Positions 20,324 through 31,432 of a stretch of 64,000 bases of DNA are shown here, piece after piece. The position numbers were made by a program, and so were the translations under genes. This DNA is from Tridacna crocea (taxonomy: Eukaryota > Mollusca > Bivalvia > Cardiida > Cardiidae). The stretch is from assembly GCA_943736015.1 (NCBI GenBank), contig OX031058.1, positions 16,703,001-16,767,000 on the forward strand, written 5' to 3'. Under the pieces are notes generated by a model. It was not told the DNA's origin. It was given only the letters and a program-made list of their open reading frames with translations, and ran no database searches. The stretch's first letter is position 1, and every line of letters starts with the position of its first letter.

Positions 20324-20919
20324 ACAATTATCACAGCAACAGCTCAGTTGGTCATTTCTGCCCTTGGTTTCACTGAATGTAGGACGTTTTGGCCATGGAC
20401 GTTTTGGCCAGCTGGAAGTACAAAGTAGGACGTTTTGGCCAAATTCTCTTTTTGAGAGTACTAGGGCAATGAAGTGCTTTTCACCAGGATACTCCCACAA
20501 AGAGCCCTGTGCTTCAAATGAAGGTTGAACCCGTGACTCTTAAGCTACAAATCCTACACCTTTCCCCAGAGCCATGCAGGACCCTGCCTGAATTTGGGCA
20601 CACCCAAAATTTGTTTGTTTGATAAAGAGTACACAATATTGTCACTTACCTTTTCCTCATTGTTAAATGTCACACATATATCCTTAAAAGGTCTGGCTTT
20701 GTTTAAAAGCCATCAGTTCATCAACAATCACAAGAATAATGAACTTTCTAATATTTCTGCAGCAGTCATTCAATGGCATAGAAGCACTGAGAGTGAAATT
20801 CTATTAACATGCCACTGCAATCTTAATGCACACACCTGTTACCATTGTTTGTTACTCATTATCCTGGGGCTGATTATTGATATAATTAGACAATGCATCC
20901 CCATTACCTATAATAGGGT
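20324..20919. other. Unassigned segment with iterated GGACGTTTTGGCCA
   Basis: GGACGTTTTGGCCA occurs at 20382-20395, 20397-20410 and 20428-20441. The rest, including a tRNA-like patch near 20510-20590, is unassigned. Iterated words like this often lie near ends of DNA transposons, but no partner inverted copy is visible. Confidence 0.5.
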
Positions 20920-21120
20920 TTAAACTCTTTACTGAACTTTAAAATTTTAGGCTGGAAACATTAATTTTGCAGACCATATAATAATTTATGGCTAACATAG
21001 ATCAAATGATAATTTATGCCACTGATGGGGTAGAAAACACTGTTACAAGAAAAGAAAATGCTGGTTGCCAATTTGTTTTTCAAGGTCATTTAAAATCTGG
21101 ACTGTGTGGTAAAGGGTTAA
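20920..21120 (+). mobile_element. F1 element, old
   Basis: L-core-S copy with a heavily deleted core (AAAACACTGTTACAAGAAAA, then CTGGTTGCCAATTTG). The end GGTAAAGGGTTAA is intact. Confidence 0.72.
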
Positions 21121-21311
21121 ACTCTTTACAAGAGGACAATTCTTTTACTTTTTTTCCAAGTTGAAATTACAGGGTAAAAATAGAGGAAGGCTAGAAAGAT
21201 AAGAGGATAGAAAACATTGTTTTACCAAGCATTTGCTCCCATTTCCAACCATGTTTTCAAAACATTGGTTCCTCAGGATCACAAAGCCAGGGTTGTTTAG
21301 TAAAGAGTTAC
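21117..21311 (+). mobile_element. F1 element, old, tandem
   Basis: Shares TTAA with the previous copy. Core traces ATAGAAAACATTGTTTTACC and TTCCAACCATGTTTTC; S end AGTAAAGAGTTAC. Confidence 0.65.
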
Positions 21312-21375
21312 AAAAACTCAGTCCTACGAACTCCAAAATGTTTTCGTTCCTCAGTCAGACACAACATAATTAAGA

Positions 21376-21710
21376 AACTAGAGCTGTCACTGAAAGTGAC
21401 TTAATACCCCCGCCAGCACTTTGACAGAAAAAAGTGTCAAGTTCAATGGGAGATGATTCCTCAACCAGGAAGAGTTGACACTTTAAAATTGCATCTTGCA
21501 AATCTTCTATATGATCAGTATGTGTGCAAAGTTTCAATACAGTTGAAGGAAAACTGTAGGAGAAGTTCGCGACACAAAATTACTACATTTTGTATACAGA
21601 CCGACACACAGACGGATGCATGGACGGGACACACGGACGTACGCACACATGGACAGACAGGCTGATTCAAGTATACCCCCGAAAACATTTTTCTTGTGGG
21701 GGTATGATAA
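21376..21710. mobile_element. Element with ATACCCCC inverted ends and GACGGA-rich segment
   Basis: The left end has GCTGTCACTGAAAGTGAC and TAATACCCCCGC; the right end has CTTGTGGGGGTATGATAAT, its inverse. Positions 21598-21660 are a GACNGACGGA-like purine/C-rich run. I recall this layout from mollusc genomes as a dispersed repeat (unchecked). The Thr/Asp/Arg-rich frame across it is an artefact. Confidence 0.65.
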
Positions 21711-21715
21711 TCTTC

Positions 21716-22460
21716 TATCATGGTTTATCATTCAATAAACCAGTTATGAGTTATGAGGCACAATATAAATAATCCACAAGAGCAATAGCCCCAGTGGTTT
21801 ATTAATTGCTCCTCATATCTCACAATGTGGTTTATTGAACGATTAACCACGACAGAAAAAAGATTTTTTCGATTCCAACATTACCAATGCTTAATCAAAG
21901 GATAAACATTTCAAACTTGACTAAGAACGCAGACGAAGATTATGTTTCATTGAATAACTCGCTTACTTACTTCATACAGAACGACGTCACTCCATACAGA
22001 ATGACGTCACTGACTTCATAGAATGTTAAAGATTTTAATATGTTTTCGTTGCACAGTGTTTATAGAGCCAAATTTGCGTGTAATGTTAGACTGAATATTC
22101 TAACATGACACGTGAGTTTGACCCCATAAACGCAGTGCAACGAAAGTGTGGTAAAATCTGCATCATTTTATATAGAGTGACATCATTCTATCTAGAGTGA
22201 TGCTACACTCTCTAAAGTAAGTAGCTTACTCAATGGAATGCATTCTACATATGCATTTTTTACACAAAGTATGGACTTGTTTGCCTTTCAGTAAGAGTTG
22301 GTCATGTTAGAATCAAAATAATCTTCTTTCTATTGTGGTTTATCATTCAATAAAACCAGCTTGTCAGTTATGAAGCGCAATGAATAAACCATTCATTAGC
22401 TATTGTGCCTCATAACATACAACCGTGGTTATTGAACGAAAGACCACAACAAAAGAAGTT
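21716..22460. mobile_element. Fold-back element of about 745 bp
   Basis: Centred near 22088-22095 (TGTTAGACTGAATATTCTAACA). Outer arms pair over hundreds of bases: GATTCCAACATTACCAATGC pairs with the region around 22290-22315, and CGTTGCACAGTGTTTAT with ATAAACGCAGTGCAACG. Each end is itself a palindrome (GTGGTTTATCATTCAATAAA with its inverse) at 21716-21867 and 22332-22460. No coding capacity is seen. Confidence 0.75.
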
Positions 22461-22648
22461 TATTTTCTAAATGAATAATCTGAAAACAAATTAGCTTTTG
22501 ATAGCTTTGTTTTAAATTTTAGTAAAATATTATCCCTTAAGAAAAGTATTCTTAAGTTTTTCAAACTAAACTCACTTGCTGAGATATATCTAGGTTTCAT
22601 TATATTTGATAACAGTCAATTGTCAAAAATTCATAGACACTTTTCTTC

Positions 22649-22880
22649 TTCAACTCATTACCAAACAATAACATTTCAGGTTTGTCCAAATCGAAAGCAT
22701 TTACAGATGACAAAATAAAAGTGTAAAGTGACTGAAAATTTTAAATTTGTTTTGTGAAGGGTAGAAAACGTTGGAAAAAGAGAAAATGCTGGTTGTCAGC
22801 ATTAATTTTTCTCCTTTCCCAACAATAAAGGCTTCTTTCCCAGGGTTGTCAAAAGTAGGGATTGTGTGGTAAAGGGTTAA
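22649..22880 (+). mobile_element. F1 TTAA element
   Basis: L-core-S copy. The core has lost GTGGG on the left and part of the right (CTCCTTTCCCAACAATAAAG). Confidence 0.85.
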
Positions 22881-23124
22881 ACTCCTAAAACCAGTTTCAA
22901 GCCAATGACTTTTAAAACATCCATGTAAATTTGTGTATCTATGATGCTGATCTGATTTTAACAATGACATTTAAAAGTCTCACTTAGTTGATAGTGTTTT
23001 CACATGGTTCTCAAAATACATTTCAAAGCTATCTAAAACTCATCTATAAGAAAATAGTGTTTTTACAGTTTTCAAAATATATTTCAAAGCTATTTTAAAA
23101 CTTTGATAAAAAGCAACTATCTAT

Positions 23125-23334
23125 TGTAACAACCCCAAGGACAATGGCTTTTGAAAATCCTGATGAAAAAGGAGAAAATGCTGGTTACCAGCATTTTCTC
23201 TTTTTCCCCACAATGTTTTTCTAAGCTTCTTAAACAAACTATCATTTGAGCAACATTCAATATTCGTTGTCTGCAAATCTGCAAATGCTCCGAGTTTGGA
23301 TAAACCAAAAATTTTGTTGTTGGGCAGAGAAGCA
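23125..23334 (-). mobile_element. F1 element, S-first with GGTTACC centre
   Basis: S arm worn; good core around GGTTACC (normally the L-first form). The L arm contains a small tandem slip, TCTGCAAATCTGCAAATGCT. Confidence 0.75.
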
Positions 23335-23790
23335 ACTAAGAAGATAAATTGCAGTAACAATGTAATAAAGCTTTGGATCCCAATTGAAAACTTCATCATG
23401 AATTTATGGACACTTCAAAGATTTAAATATTACTTCGAAGTTGTGTTTGATGTTTCCATAATGGGTACTCCGGATTTAAATTTGAATCTTAGTTGTTGAC
23501 AAATGAAGACAAATATGCTTCTTTTATCCAATCTGTAATTTATGCCAATTCTGTTTTTATGGTTTCTAGCCAATAACCCTGTAAGGTGTAACACCTTTTG
23601 AAAACACAGAATTGCAAAAAATAAAACAAAAAAAAAAAATTGAATTCATTTCTCTGTCGAAAAATGCAACAGACATAAATAGAATGTAGAAAAATTAGAA
23701 AACCCCTTGTCACTTGGAAGTTCAACACTTCACAAAATGTTTTCAAAACAGGTATGCTGCTACATTATACTGGAACTATGTTATAAAGAA

Positions 23791-23955
23791 TTAAACCTTT
23801 ACCACACAATCGTGAGTTTACACGACCGAGAGAGAGGACTTTTTGAAAACATTGCAGAAAAAGAAGAAAATGTTGGTAACCAGAATTTTCTTTTCCCTCA
23901 ATGTTTTCTACTCTTTGAATGACAGCTTCTCTGGTGACAATTTTTATGTCCTCTG
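23791..23955 (-). mobile_element. F1 element, right end lost
   Basis: TTAAACCTTTACCACACAAT, a worn S arm and core (GTTGGTAACCAG). The L arm breaks off after TGACAATTTTTATGTCCTC. Confidence 0.65.
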
Positions 23956-23984
23956 TGTTGTGTTATTCCTCTACTAGAAAAAAT

Positions 23985-24188
23985 CCGGAGTTCGAGCAAC
24001 CTCAGGGACAAATGGTTTAGGAAAGATTACAGGAAAAGAAGAAAACCCTGGCACCAGCATTTTCTTCTTTTCAAATTATCTTCTTTTCAAACTTAGTTCA
24101 AATCCTATCTTTAAGCACTATATTGGATATGTCTGCAAATGCGTTCAATTTAGCCAGACATAAGATTTTGTTGTTTGGTAAAACTTTA
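23985..24188 (-). mobile_element. F1 element, old
   Basis: S-arm trace, short core AGAAAACCCTGGCACCAGC, and a good L arm (TGTCTGCAAATGCGTTCAAT) ending TTTGGTAAAACTTTA. Confidence 0.65.
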
Positions 24189-24845
24189 CATAAAAGCACT
24201 GTAGTAATGAAGTGTATTTATTTCTTTTAAAATCTCTGCTTTTGAGACAATCAAACTTGTCATTTCAAACTGAAACAAAACCAATATTCCAACACCATTT
24301 AAGCTTAAAATAAGAACAAATGTCCGATACAAACACAAGTAATTGAGCAAAATATACTCCCTATACAAACACTACTAATCAAGTAAAATACTGTAATTTT
24401 CTCGACTGTCCCAGATATTTCTGGACACTATCTGCAGCCATCGGTCAAATATTGACCCAAATGGTCTGACCCAAATGTCATCCAATTATCGCATTTCATA
24501 TCTGAGTAAACAATTAATATGCCAGATGAAGGGGGAGCCAGATTAAAATCTGTGAGTCTGCAATATGTTTCTAATAATTCATCATTCCAATCTACCCATA
24601 TTGCCCACGGAAATGATATTGATTCCAATTTGACCATATATGGACTTATAAGTGCAATCAACTGTTTTCCCACATGTATACTGGACGTGAATTCCAAGTT
24701 GCCAGAATGTACTTAGATGGTTATCTTTAACCCTGAGAGAGTAAAGTAATTGAAACAGAGTTTTCGCACAATATACAAAAAAGACTAAAATATCTCAATT
24801 TCAAACATTGAAAATGTAGGCAAAGGATTTGCCTGATTGGCAGCA
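24189..24845. other. No recognised gene
   Basis: An 89-codon minus-strand frame at 24428-24697 has a protein-like look (Trp/Asp-rich stretch) but no motif I can name and no acceptor/donor pair that I trust. I treat it as unassigned. Confidence 0.35.
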
Positions 24846-25077
24846 TTAACTCTTTATCAGACAACAAAATTTTAGCCCTTTTCAAATTGAAAGCACTTGC
24901 AGACGACAATTTCAATGTGGTTCAAATGGTACTGCTACTGTTTATTGATAGGACAGAAAACATTGTGGTAAAAGGAGAAAATGCTGGTTACCAGCATATT
25001 CTCCTTTTCCCAGAATGTTTTCAAAAGGCTTGTTTTCAAGGGTCGTCAAAAGTTGTCATTGTTTGGTAAAAGGTTAA
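24846..25077 (+). mobile_element. F1 TTAA element, GGTGCAATT subfamily
   Basis: L-core-S copy with intact ends. Core edges are unequal (TTGTGGTAAAAGG against CCTTTTCCCAGAATG). Confidence 0.9.
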
Positions 25078-25313
25078 ATCTCAAATATTTTTCATTGCTT
25101 TCATGAGAAGCTGAAAGAACTGTTTTGTCATCTTTTATAACTTTATTCCTTTTTGCCTGGTGTAACACCACGTATCTGTTAGACTCTGGAAATATGCAGT
25201 CTCACCTTGATCAACATTGCCCACTGGTCATCAGCTGCAATCTTTTGGCTAGTCATGCTATGCCTGAACCACTCTCCCTACTAAATATGGGCCATGATTT
25301 CACAAAAGGGGGT

Positions 25314-25526
25314 TTAAGGCATTTCTATGGTATCTCTAATTGACCCTAAATAACAGCAAGGATGAAGCCATTTCTTATGTGTATCTGACACCTTTGACAG
25401 CATAGAAAACATTGTGGCAAAAGGTGAAATTGCTCGTCACGAGCAATTTCACCTTTTGCCACAATGTTTTCAAAAGGCTCCTACAAGCAATGCGTAGAAA
25501 TGAGTATCTATGGAGTAAAGGGTTAA
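25314..25526 (-). mobile_element. F2 TTAA element, inverse orientation
   Basis: Reads GGCATTTCTATGGTATCTCT first and AAATGAGTATCTATGGAGTA last, the reverse of the other four F2 copies. Its core is perfectly mirrored (GTGGCAAAAGGTGAAATTGC and complement) with centre CTCGTCACGAG. Confidence 0.93.
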
Positions 25527-25725
25527 GTATGAGGTACGCCAGTCCTTGGACATCCAGAATATTGGTTATCAGCGAAAAGGTTCGGTCCAGGTAAGCCTAC
25601 GCTGCTCTCAATACTTACTTGTCTTTCTTTTTATAACATTCTTTACCACTCTATAGCAAAATCACTTTTGAAAAGCCCACAATAGCTCTGAAAAAGAAGA
25701 GCTAATATCTTTTGCATTGTCAGAC

Positions 25726-26034
25726 TTACCTCTTTATCACGCAATCCCGACTTTTAACAATCCTGAGCAAGAAAGCCTTTGAAAACATTGATGGAAAAGC
25801 GGAAAATACTAGTTACCAGCATTTTCTCCTTTTTCCCCACAATATTTTCTACCCTTTCCAAATCAATTTTCAATTTTTGAGTCACATTTATTTTGTCATC
25901 CGCAAATGCTTCCAATTTGGACAAGTCGAAAATTTTGCCGTTTGGTTACCAGCATTTTCTCCTTTTCCCACGATGTTTTCTAAGGGCTTTTTTCTCAGGG
26001 TTGCAAAAGTAGGAATTGTATGGTAATGGGTTAA
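25726..26034. mobile_element. Compound F1: S-core-L copy fused to a core-S half
   Basis: A complete S-first copy reaches its last bases (TTGCCGTTTGG) and then continues as TTACCAGCATTTTCTCC, the centre of another core, and an S arm ending GGTAATGGGTTAA. The join lies at GGTTACC, shared by the L terminus region and the core centre. Confidence 0.85.
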
Positions 26035-26394
26035 AAACATTTCAAATGAGTCTTACAACCCATTATTATCATATCATTATGGCCATTTGGTGCAAACATA
26101 ATTCCTAATTCAAAATATTACAATATGACAACTCTATAATTGAACAGAGGCATTGTAATGTCTCAATTTCTTGAACACAGACACATCATCTCCCGGTCCA
26201 ACGGTCATTAGGTTTTCCACAATGATTGGTCAGTCTGACTGACCAGGTAGGTCATATGGACCGTCTATCATCTTGGACAAACTAGACAAAATATTGAAAA
26301 TGACAGGATTATTAGTTGAAGCCTCCATAGCATGCAAATGAGTTCACACATTGAGTCATTCATTTCTTCCTCTTGAGCATGATTTTCTTGGTCA

Positions 26395-26940
26395 GTCTAC
26401 TCTTTACGAAGCAATTTTGTGCTGTAATGACCTTGAGAAAGAAGGCTTTTGAAAACATAGTGGGAAAACAACAACATACTGGTTAGCAGCATTTTTCTCT
26501 TTTGCCCACAATGCTTTCAACCTCAAAGCCAGGGTAACTCAGTCGGTGGCATACAGGACTTGAGAACAGGGGCTTGCTGCTTAAATTCACAGCCTGGCCA
26601 ACTTCTTTCCCAGGGCTGATGACAGGATTCATTCGTCTCTGACAGCTGACCGTTCTTTTGACAATGGTTACATGGGAAAGTAGCCAATGGCTTGGAGAGA
26701 ATATTGTATGGACTGCTAGTAACAGAAACTCTAGGAAAGCATGGAGAGATGCAATGGCTGCATCAAATAAAATGAATTAATGTTGAAAATGGCATTAAAC
26801 ACCATACAATTAAACAATTAATGCTTTCAATCAATCAAAACTTTTCAATCAATAAATGCTTTCCACCCTTTTCAACACTAATCCCATCATTTGAGCTATA
26901 TTAAACAAGATAGAAGATGCCTATAGAATGCAGGCCCTGT
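26395..26940 (-). mobile_element. F1 element split by SINE-B
   Basis: S arm and core up to GCCCACAATGCTTTC, then SINE-B, then CCACCCTTTTCAACACTAAT and an L arm that fades near 26940. Confidence 0.75.
26519..26854 (+). mobile_element. SINE-B with 9-bp target duplication
   Basis: AATGCTTTC flanks it at 26510-26518 and 26855-26863. tRNA-like head (GGGTAACTCAGTCGGTGGCA), body with ACAGGATTCATTCGTCTCTG, 3' part AATGGCATTAAACACCATAC, and a long worn tail. Confidence 0.82.
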
Positions 26941-27115
26941 GAACTGTCACACCATATTCCCACCACAACCCCCAACTTATCAATCATGAGCCTCAAACAC
27001 AACCATCTTTGATGGCCAACCAGAGAGACCAAATTGAATCAAGAAACAAACATGAGGCACCCCAGACCACAAACTGTCAGTCAATTTTTTTACCACTCCC
27101 CACCACCACCATCTT

Positions 27116-27342
27116 TAACTCTTTCCCAAATGACAAATTTTAGACTGTCTCAAACTCAAAGTGTTTGCAGATGACAATTTTTAATTTGATGAGAATGGAA
27201 GAAAGTTTTCCGAAAGGCTAGAAAACACTGTGGGAAAAGGAGAAATTGCTCGTTATGAGCAATTTCTCCTTTTCCCACAGTGTTTTCTAAAGACTTGTTC
27301 TGCAGACATGTAAAAACCAGGGCTTGTTTGGGAAAGTGTTTT
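27116..27342 (+). mobile_element. F3 TTAA element, L-first
   Basis: Core CACTGTGGGAAAAGGAGAAA and its exact complement, centre GCTCGTTATGAGC. The S arm ends GGGCTTGTTTGGGAAAGTG. The last TTAA has been lost. Confidence 0.88.
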
Positions 27343-27409
27343 CCAACTCCAGAAGATACATTCCAAAATACAACTAGAATGCAACTGTTACTGAGTACTT
27401 CGGTAGTTT

Positions 27410-27510
27410 GTCCCTTTACCAAACAATCCCAAGTTTTAATGAAGCAGTGAAATAAAGCTTTCATAAACATTGTATAGAAAAGATGAAACACTAGTAACCT
27501 TTTCACAGAA
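27410..27510 (-). mobile_element. F1 fragment, S side
   Basis: CCCTTTACCAAACAATCCCA and a worn core half. The L arm is absent. Confidence 0.5.
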
Positions 27511-28269
27511 TCTCTTAATCAAGTACCACAAAGACAACAGTGTTGGACTCGCCAATACCAGAAGTATTTTCAGAAAAAAAAAATAAACAGTGGCTTAGAT
27601 AGGCTTTGCCTTTAAAATATTTCAAAAAGCTACCACCACTGTGTTGCATAAACACAGGATCTGTAGTAAAAAAATAAAAACCCTGAAAATTGGAAAGAAA
27701 AAACAACATTTCGTTGTATAATTCATAAATTTTCTAAAGAATCCAGTGGTACAAAGATCAGATCTAATGTCAGGACAAGTTCCTGTGCATTGTCAAGAAG
27801 AGACAAGGTCACATGATGTCAACCTGAACCAGTTTTCATTTGATAGTTGTCTATTTCTCTGGTCCATCATTCAACACTTCAAAATCTTCTGGAAGAGACA
27901 TGTTATTATAAAATGTTTGTACCATTTCCTACAGCAACACCAATGAAGTGTGCTGCTTGTGATCCTGACAAATCATTGAAAGATTTCAACAACTATTCCA
28001 CAGAGTAGTGAAATTATCGTTATATTGAACCTCTATGATTTACCTTTGTTCCTGTCTAACCTGCTCAGTTTCCCTGCTGATGGTGTAAAAAACTATGTTA
28101 CTAGTATGAAAAAAAAAACACATACAATCAATCTAAACTCTCCATAGTGTTCAACAAGAAAAATACAAACATATAGGCCTACATTCATGTACAGTGAATA
28201 TCAATAGGGTAGCAGTCATAGCATGTCTTTTTCTCAACTTTTCACAAAGCAGCACAGAGTCATGACTGA
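27511..28269. other. No gene seen
   Basis: No exon, SINE or F-type feature was recognised. Contains short A-runs. Confidence 0.45.
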
Positions 28270-28418
28270 GGAATTGTTACCAGCATTTTTTACTTTTTCC
28301 AGAATGTTTTCTACCCTGCCAAGAACTTTGGTTCATTTGTATCAATTTTGAATATGCTGTCTGCAAATGCTTTCAATTTGGAAGAGAGTCTGCAATTTTT
28401 TCCATTTGATTGAGGGTT
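28270..28418 (-). mobile_element. F3-like right half
   Basis: Begins at the core centre (TTGTTACCAGCATTTTTTAC), with an L arm (GCTGTCTGCAAATGCTTTCA, GGAAGAGAGTCTGCAATTT). The TTGGAAGAG wording matches F3. Confidence 0.6.
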
Positions 28419-28613
28419 CAGCAATTCTACTAGAACTCTAGTACTTGACCTGTAACCCCAATTTCCCCCTTGAATAGGAACGAACCAAACGGGTACTAAG
28501 GATATTAGACATGAACCCATCATCCCACACAAAAGCATCTTTTGAAAAACAGTAGACCGAAAGCTGCTTGCTGCATGGCATTATATCCCATAGTGATGAT
28601 AAACAACTCCACA

Positions 28614-28652
28614 TAATGATGATGACAATGACAATGATGATGATGATGAGCC
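28614..28652. repeat. ATG/ACA-type microsatellite
   Basis: Interrupted run of GATGATGAC and AATGATGATG units. Confidence 0.7.
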
Positions 28653-28708
28653 AATGAGCAGAAAAAACAGTTTGTTATGTCATTAAGTCAACTCCAGTGA
28701 AAATTGTG

Positions 28709-28883
28709 GGTTATCCCTTTCCAAAACAATCCAGATTTTTCACGACCCCGAGAAAAGAAGCCTTTTAAAAACATAAGGGCAAAGGAGAAAGTGCTGTTAA
28801 TCAGCATTTTCTCCTTTGCCCACGATGTTTTCTACCCTTCCCAAAACACATTTCAGTTTTTGAGTCCCATGATTTTCCTGCAT
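28709..28883 (-). mobile_element. F1 element, L arm truncated, mirrored core change
   Basis: The core reads GGGCAAAGGAGAAA...TTTCTCCTTTGCCC: the A-to-C and T-to-G changes match across the two halves. The L arm stops after GTTTTTGAGTCCCATGA. Confidence 0.8.
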
Positions 28884-29429
28884 TGAAGAAACAATATTAG
28901 AAAGGATCAGAAATTGATAAGGTTCTACAAATGATTTTGTACCTTTGTAATAAAAGAGTATTACTCATATTTCCCAGACGTAAAACTGGAGACAGTTTAC
29001 TAACAGATCAAATTGCTCAATCTAATCAATAAGAAAATTGTTACAGAATTTCCTGTTGGGGCCATTAAAGTTCCCAAAAAATAAGTCGAGACATCTCTGA
29101 GGGACAACTGATAAAAAGAAGCATTCTAATTGAATCAAATATGCTACAAGAGAAATTAGCAACAAGTGCTTTGAAGATTCTGACTAAGCCAAATTAGAGC
29201 TCCTTTCAAAAAAAGCTCAACAAGTAATCTAATAACAAGAACCAGTCGTGAAATGCCAGTGCTCTCTCTCCTGAATTTAACCCTTGAAGCATTGCATCAT
29301 AACAAATATTTAGCACAGAGTAGATCAAGATCAGAGAGTGCAAAATAGGCAACCCCATCTTAATGCCAACTGTTCTGTTGAGATATGATGACATACCATG
29401 GCCTTGAAAACTTCTGTCAGCTCTGTTGA
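28884..29429. other. No gene seen; one GATC half-hairpin
   Basis: GTAGATCAAGATCAGAGAGT at about 29323 is one arm of the hairpin family. Otherwise unassigned. Confidence 0.4.
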
Positions 29430-30561
29430 AAACCTTTTCCACACAATCCCACAACTTTTAACAACCTTAAGTAAGAAGACTTTTGAAATTATTGTGGGAA
29501 AAGGAGAAAATGCTGGTTACCAGCATTTTCTCCTTTTCACACAATATTTTCAACACAATGAAGGACAAATCTTGTCTTTTGGGTCACCTTGAATTTTATT
29601 GTTTACAAATACCGTAAAACGCTGTGTATACCACGCAGGCATGTATAACACGCAGGCCTTTTTCAGCATCAGATCAGAGGAAAAAAGGTTGTTCGGATGT
29701 ACAACACGCATCAAAAATTGACCAAAATATCGTAACATCTGAAGCTTACGACGCTATCTTGAAAAATTGTAAATGGCTATACCTTATCAAAGGGAAATAA
29801 CCATTTTTAATCAAAGTGGAAATGGTAATGATTCGATGTGTACTCGGGGGATTATAAAAACATGCCAGCTTATGACATGTTGCAAATTCACACATTGAAC
29901 TGATGACCTTATCGTAGTAAATTCCTATTTTCTCACCTCGATCGACTGTGACAGGTGTGAAATAAACACAGATCTATATGATGATGTAAATCACGGTTTT
30001 TGTAAAAAGTAGCGATAAATATAGACTATATATTTTTAAATCATTCATTTCTTTCTGAATCATTATTTTACTCTTTTGTAATTGTTCAATTTTAGCTATT
30101 AACAAAGAATAAAAAAAATATGAGACGAATCAGACGGTAACAGTAAATGAATATTTATAATTCCGTGGTACGTTCGCCATTGCCAAAATGGCTGATAGAA
30201 TCGGGAAATTACGAATCCTAATCCACAAATTAAGATTGTACAAGTACATTTTAACAAAATTAAAACATAAAGTTTTTTTTGAATCGGTAAAAGTTGAAAT
30301 GGGATGATGACGAAATTAAGGCTGTGGCAGGAGAACTTTGCCGTTTTGTACCTACGCCACGTCCCCCACACACCCACTTTGAACAGGTATACGACCAACT
30401 TTCAAGGGGGAGAAAAACATGGTTTTGCCCATTGTAGTGTATAACACGCAGTCCCCAGTTTGAAATTATTCAGAGCTGAAAAAATGTGCGTGTTATACGC
30501 ACCAAAACACGGTACTTTTAATTGGAACCAGCCTAAACTTTGTTGTTTGATAAAGAGTTAA
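29430..30561 (-). mobile_element. F1 element split by a TA-flanked element
   Basis: S arm, core and the start of the L arm run to TTTATTGTTTACAAATA. After the insert the L arm resumes TACTTTTAATTGGAACCAGC and ends GATAAAGAGTTAA. Joined, the flanks give a normal F1 copy. Confidence 0.88.
29612..30512. mobile_element. 901-bp element with CCGT ends and TA target duplication
   Basis: Inverted ends CCGTAAAACGCTGTGTATAC and the complement of GCGTGTTATACGCACCAAAA...CGG. The word TATAACACGCA repeats near both ends. TA at 29610-29611 and 30513-30514 duplicates a single TA of the host F1 arm. TA duplication suggests a Tc1/mariner-related non-autonomous element. No transposase frame is visible. Confidence 0.8.
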
Positions 30562-30748
30562 CAACTTTCAGGAAGAAAGCTTTTGGAAATATTCCGGAAA
30601 AGGCAGAAGATAATGGTATTACCAGCATTTTCTCTTTTTCCAACACTGCATTCTACCCTTTCCAGTACCATTTTCACCATATCTTATTAATTCTGTCATC
30701 TGCAAATGATCAGAATTTGGAAAAATCCAAATTTTTGGAAGTCAGTTA
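30558..30748 (-). mobile_element. F1 element, old, abutting
   Basis: Starts at the shared TTAA; much of the S arm is gone (AACTTTCAGGAAGAAAGC). The core is eroded and the L arm recognisable up to GGAAGTCAGTTAC. Confidence 0.65.
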
Positions 30749-30817
30749 CAAGTTCTTTATCTCCACAGGCTGAAGAGATTGGATAAAGAAACCAAAAATG
30801 TTCAACAATTTTCCCTC

Positions 30818-31040
30818 TTTTCTAAACAACCCTGTGTTTCAATGAAATTGAAAGGCTTTAGAAAACACTGTGGAAAAATGAAAAAGCAGTAGTTAGCAGT
30901 ATTTTCTTCTTTTCCAACACTCTATTCTACCTTTTCAATTATAAACCATATCATTCAAGACCAGTTAAAATCATCATCTACAAAAATTAATGCTTTCAGA
31001 TTGCAGCTGTCTGAAATTTTGTTGTTTGGTAGAGAGTTAA
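30818..31040 (-). mobile_element. F1 element, old
   Basis: Worn S arm and core (AAAACACTGTGGAAAAATGA, TAGTTAGCAG). L end GTTTGGTAGAGAGTTAA. Confidence 0.72.
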
Positions 31041-31263
31041 ATTCTTTACAACATAATCCTTACTTTAACGACCCTGAGAAAAAGGTTATGAAAACATTGT
31101 GGGAAAAGGAGAAAATGCTGGTAACCAGCATTTTCTCCTATTCCCACAATGTTTTCTAGCCCTCCAAATTCAAAGTTTGATCCTTGAGCTGAATTTGTTT
31201 TGTCATCTGCAAATGTTTTCGATATGGACAAGTCTAAAATTTTGTTGTTTGGTAGAGAGTTAA
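31037..31263 (-). mobile_element. F1 TTAA element, full length
   Basis: S-core-L copy sharing TTAA on the left and, at the right, with a remnant. Both right ends here share the variant GGTAGAGAGTTAA with the preceding copy, suggesting local duplication or conversion. Confidence 0.92.
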
Positions 31264-31432
31264 ATCTTTATGTGTGCATAAATTTTAGACTAGGGCTTGT
31301 TCATCCTGAAAAGACTATTCATTATATTTGGAGTAGGTTTCTGTCTGATTTACCTTTCATTCAAATCATTTCAACAATGTTCTCCAAAGCCTAAAGGGTC
31401 TTAAAAACATTGGATTGTTTGTTAAAGCTTAA
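31260..31432 (+). mobile_element. F1 remnant
   Basis: L-arm trace (ATAAATTTTAGACTAGGGCT) and S-arm trace (GTCTTAAAAACATTGGATTG). The core is missing. Confidence 0.5.

Noticed and set aside
21453..21731. Thr/Asp/Arg- or Cys/Val-rich protein
   Set aside because: The frames cross a GACGGA-type low-complexity run inside a repeat with inverted ATACCCCC ends.
24428..24697. Exon of an unknown secreted or lectin-like protein on the minus strand
   Set aside because: Amino-acid mixture looks plausible, but I found no domain signature, no convincing acceptor and donor pair and no neighbouring exon; left as unassigned.
26227..26243. GGTCAGTCTGACTGACC as an operator-like site
   Set aside because: A single 17-bp near-palindrome with no second copy or gene context.
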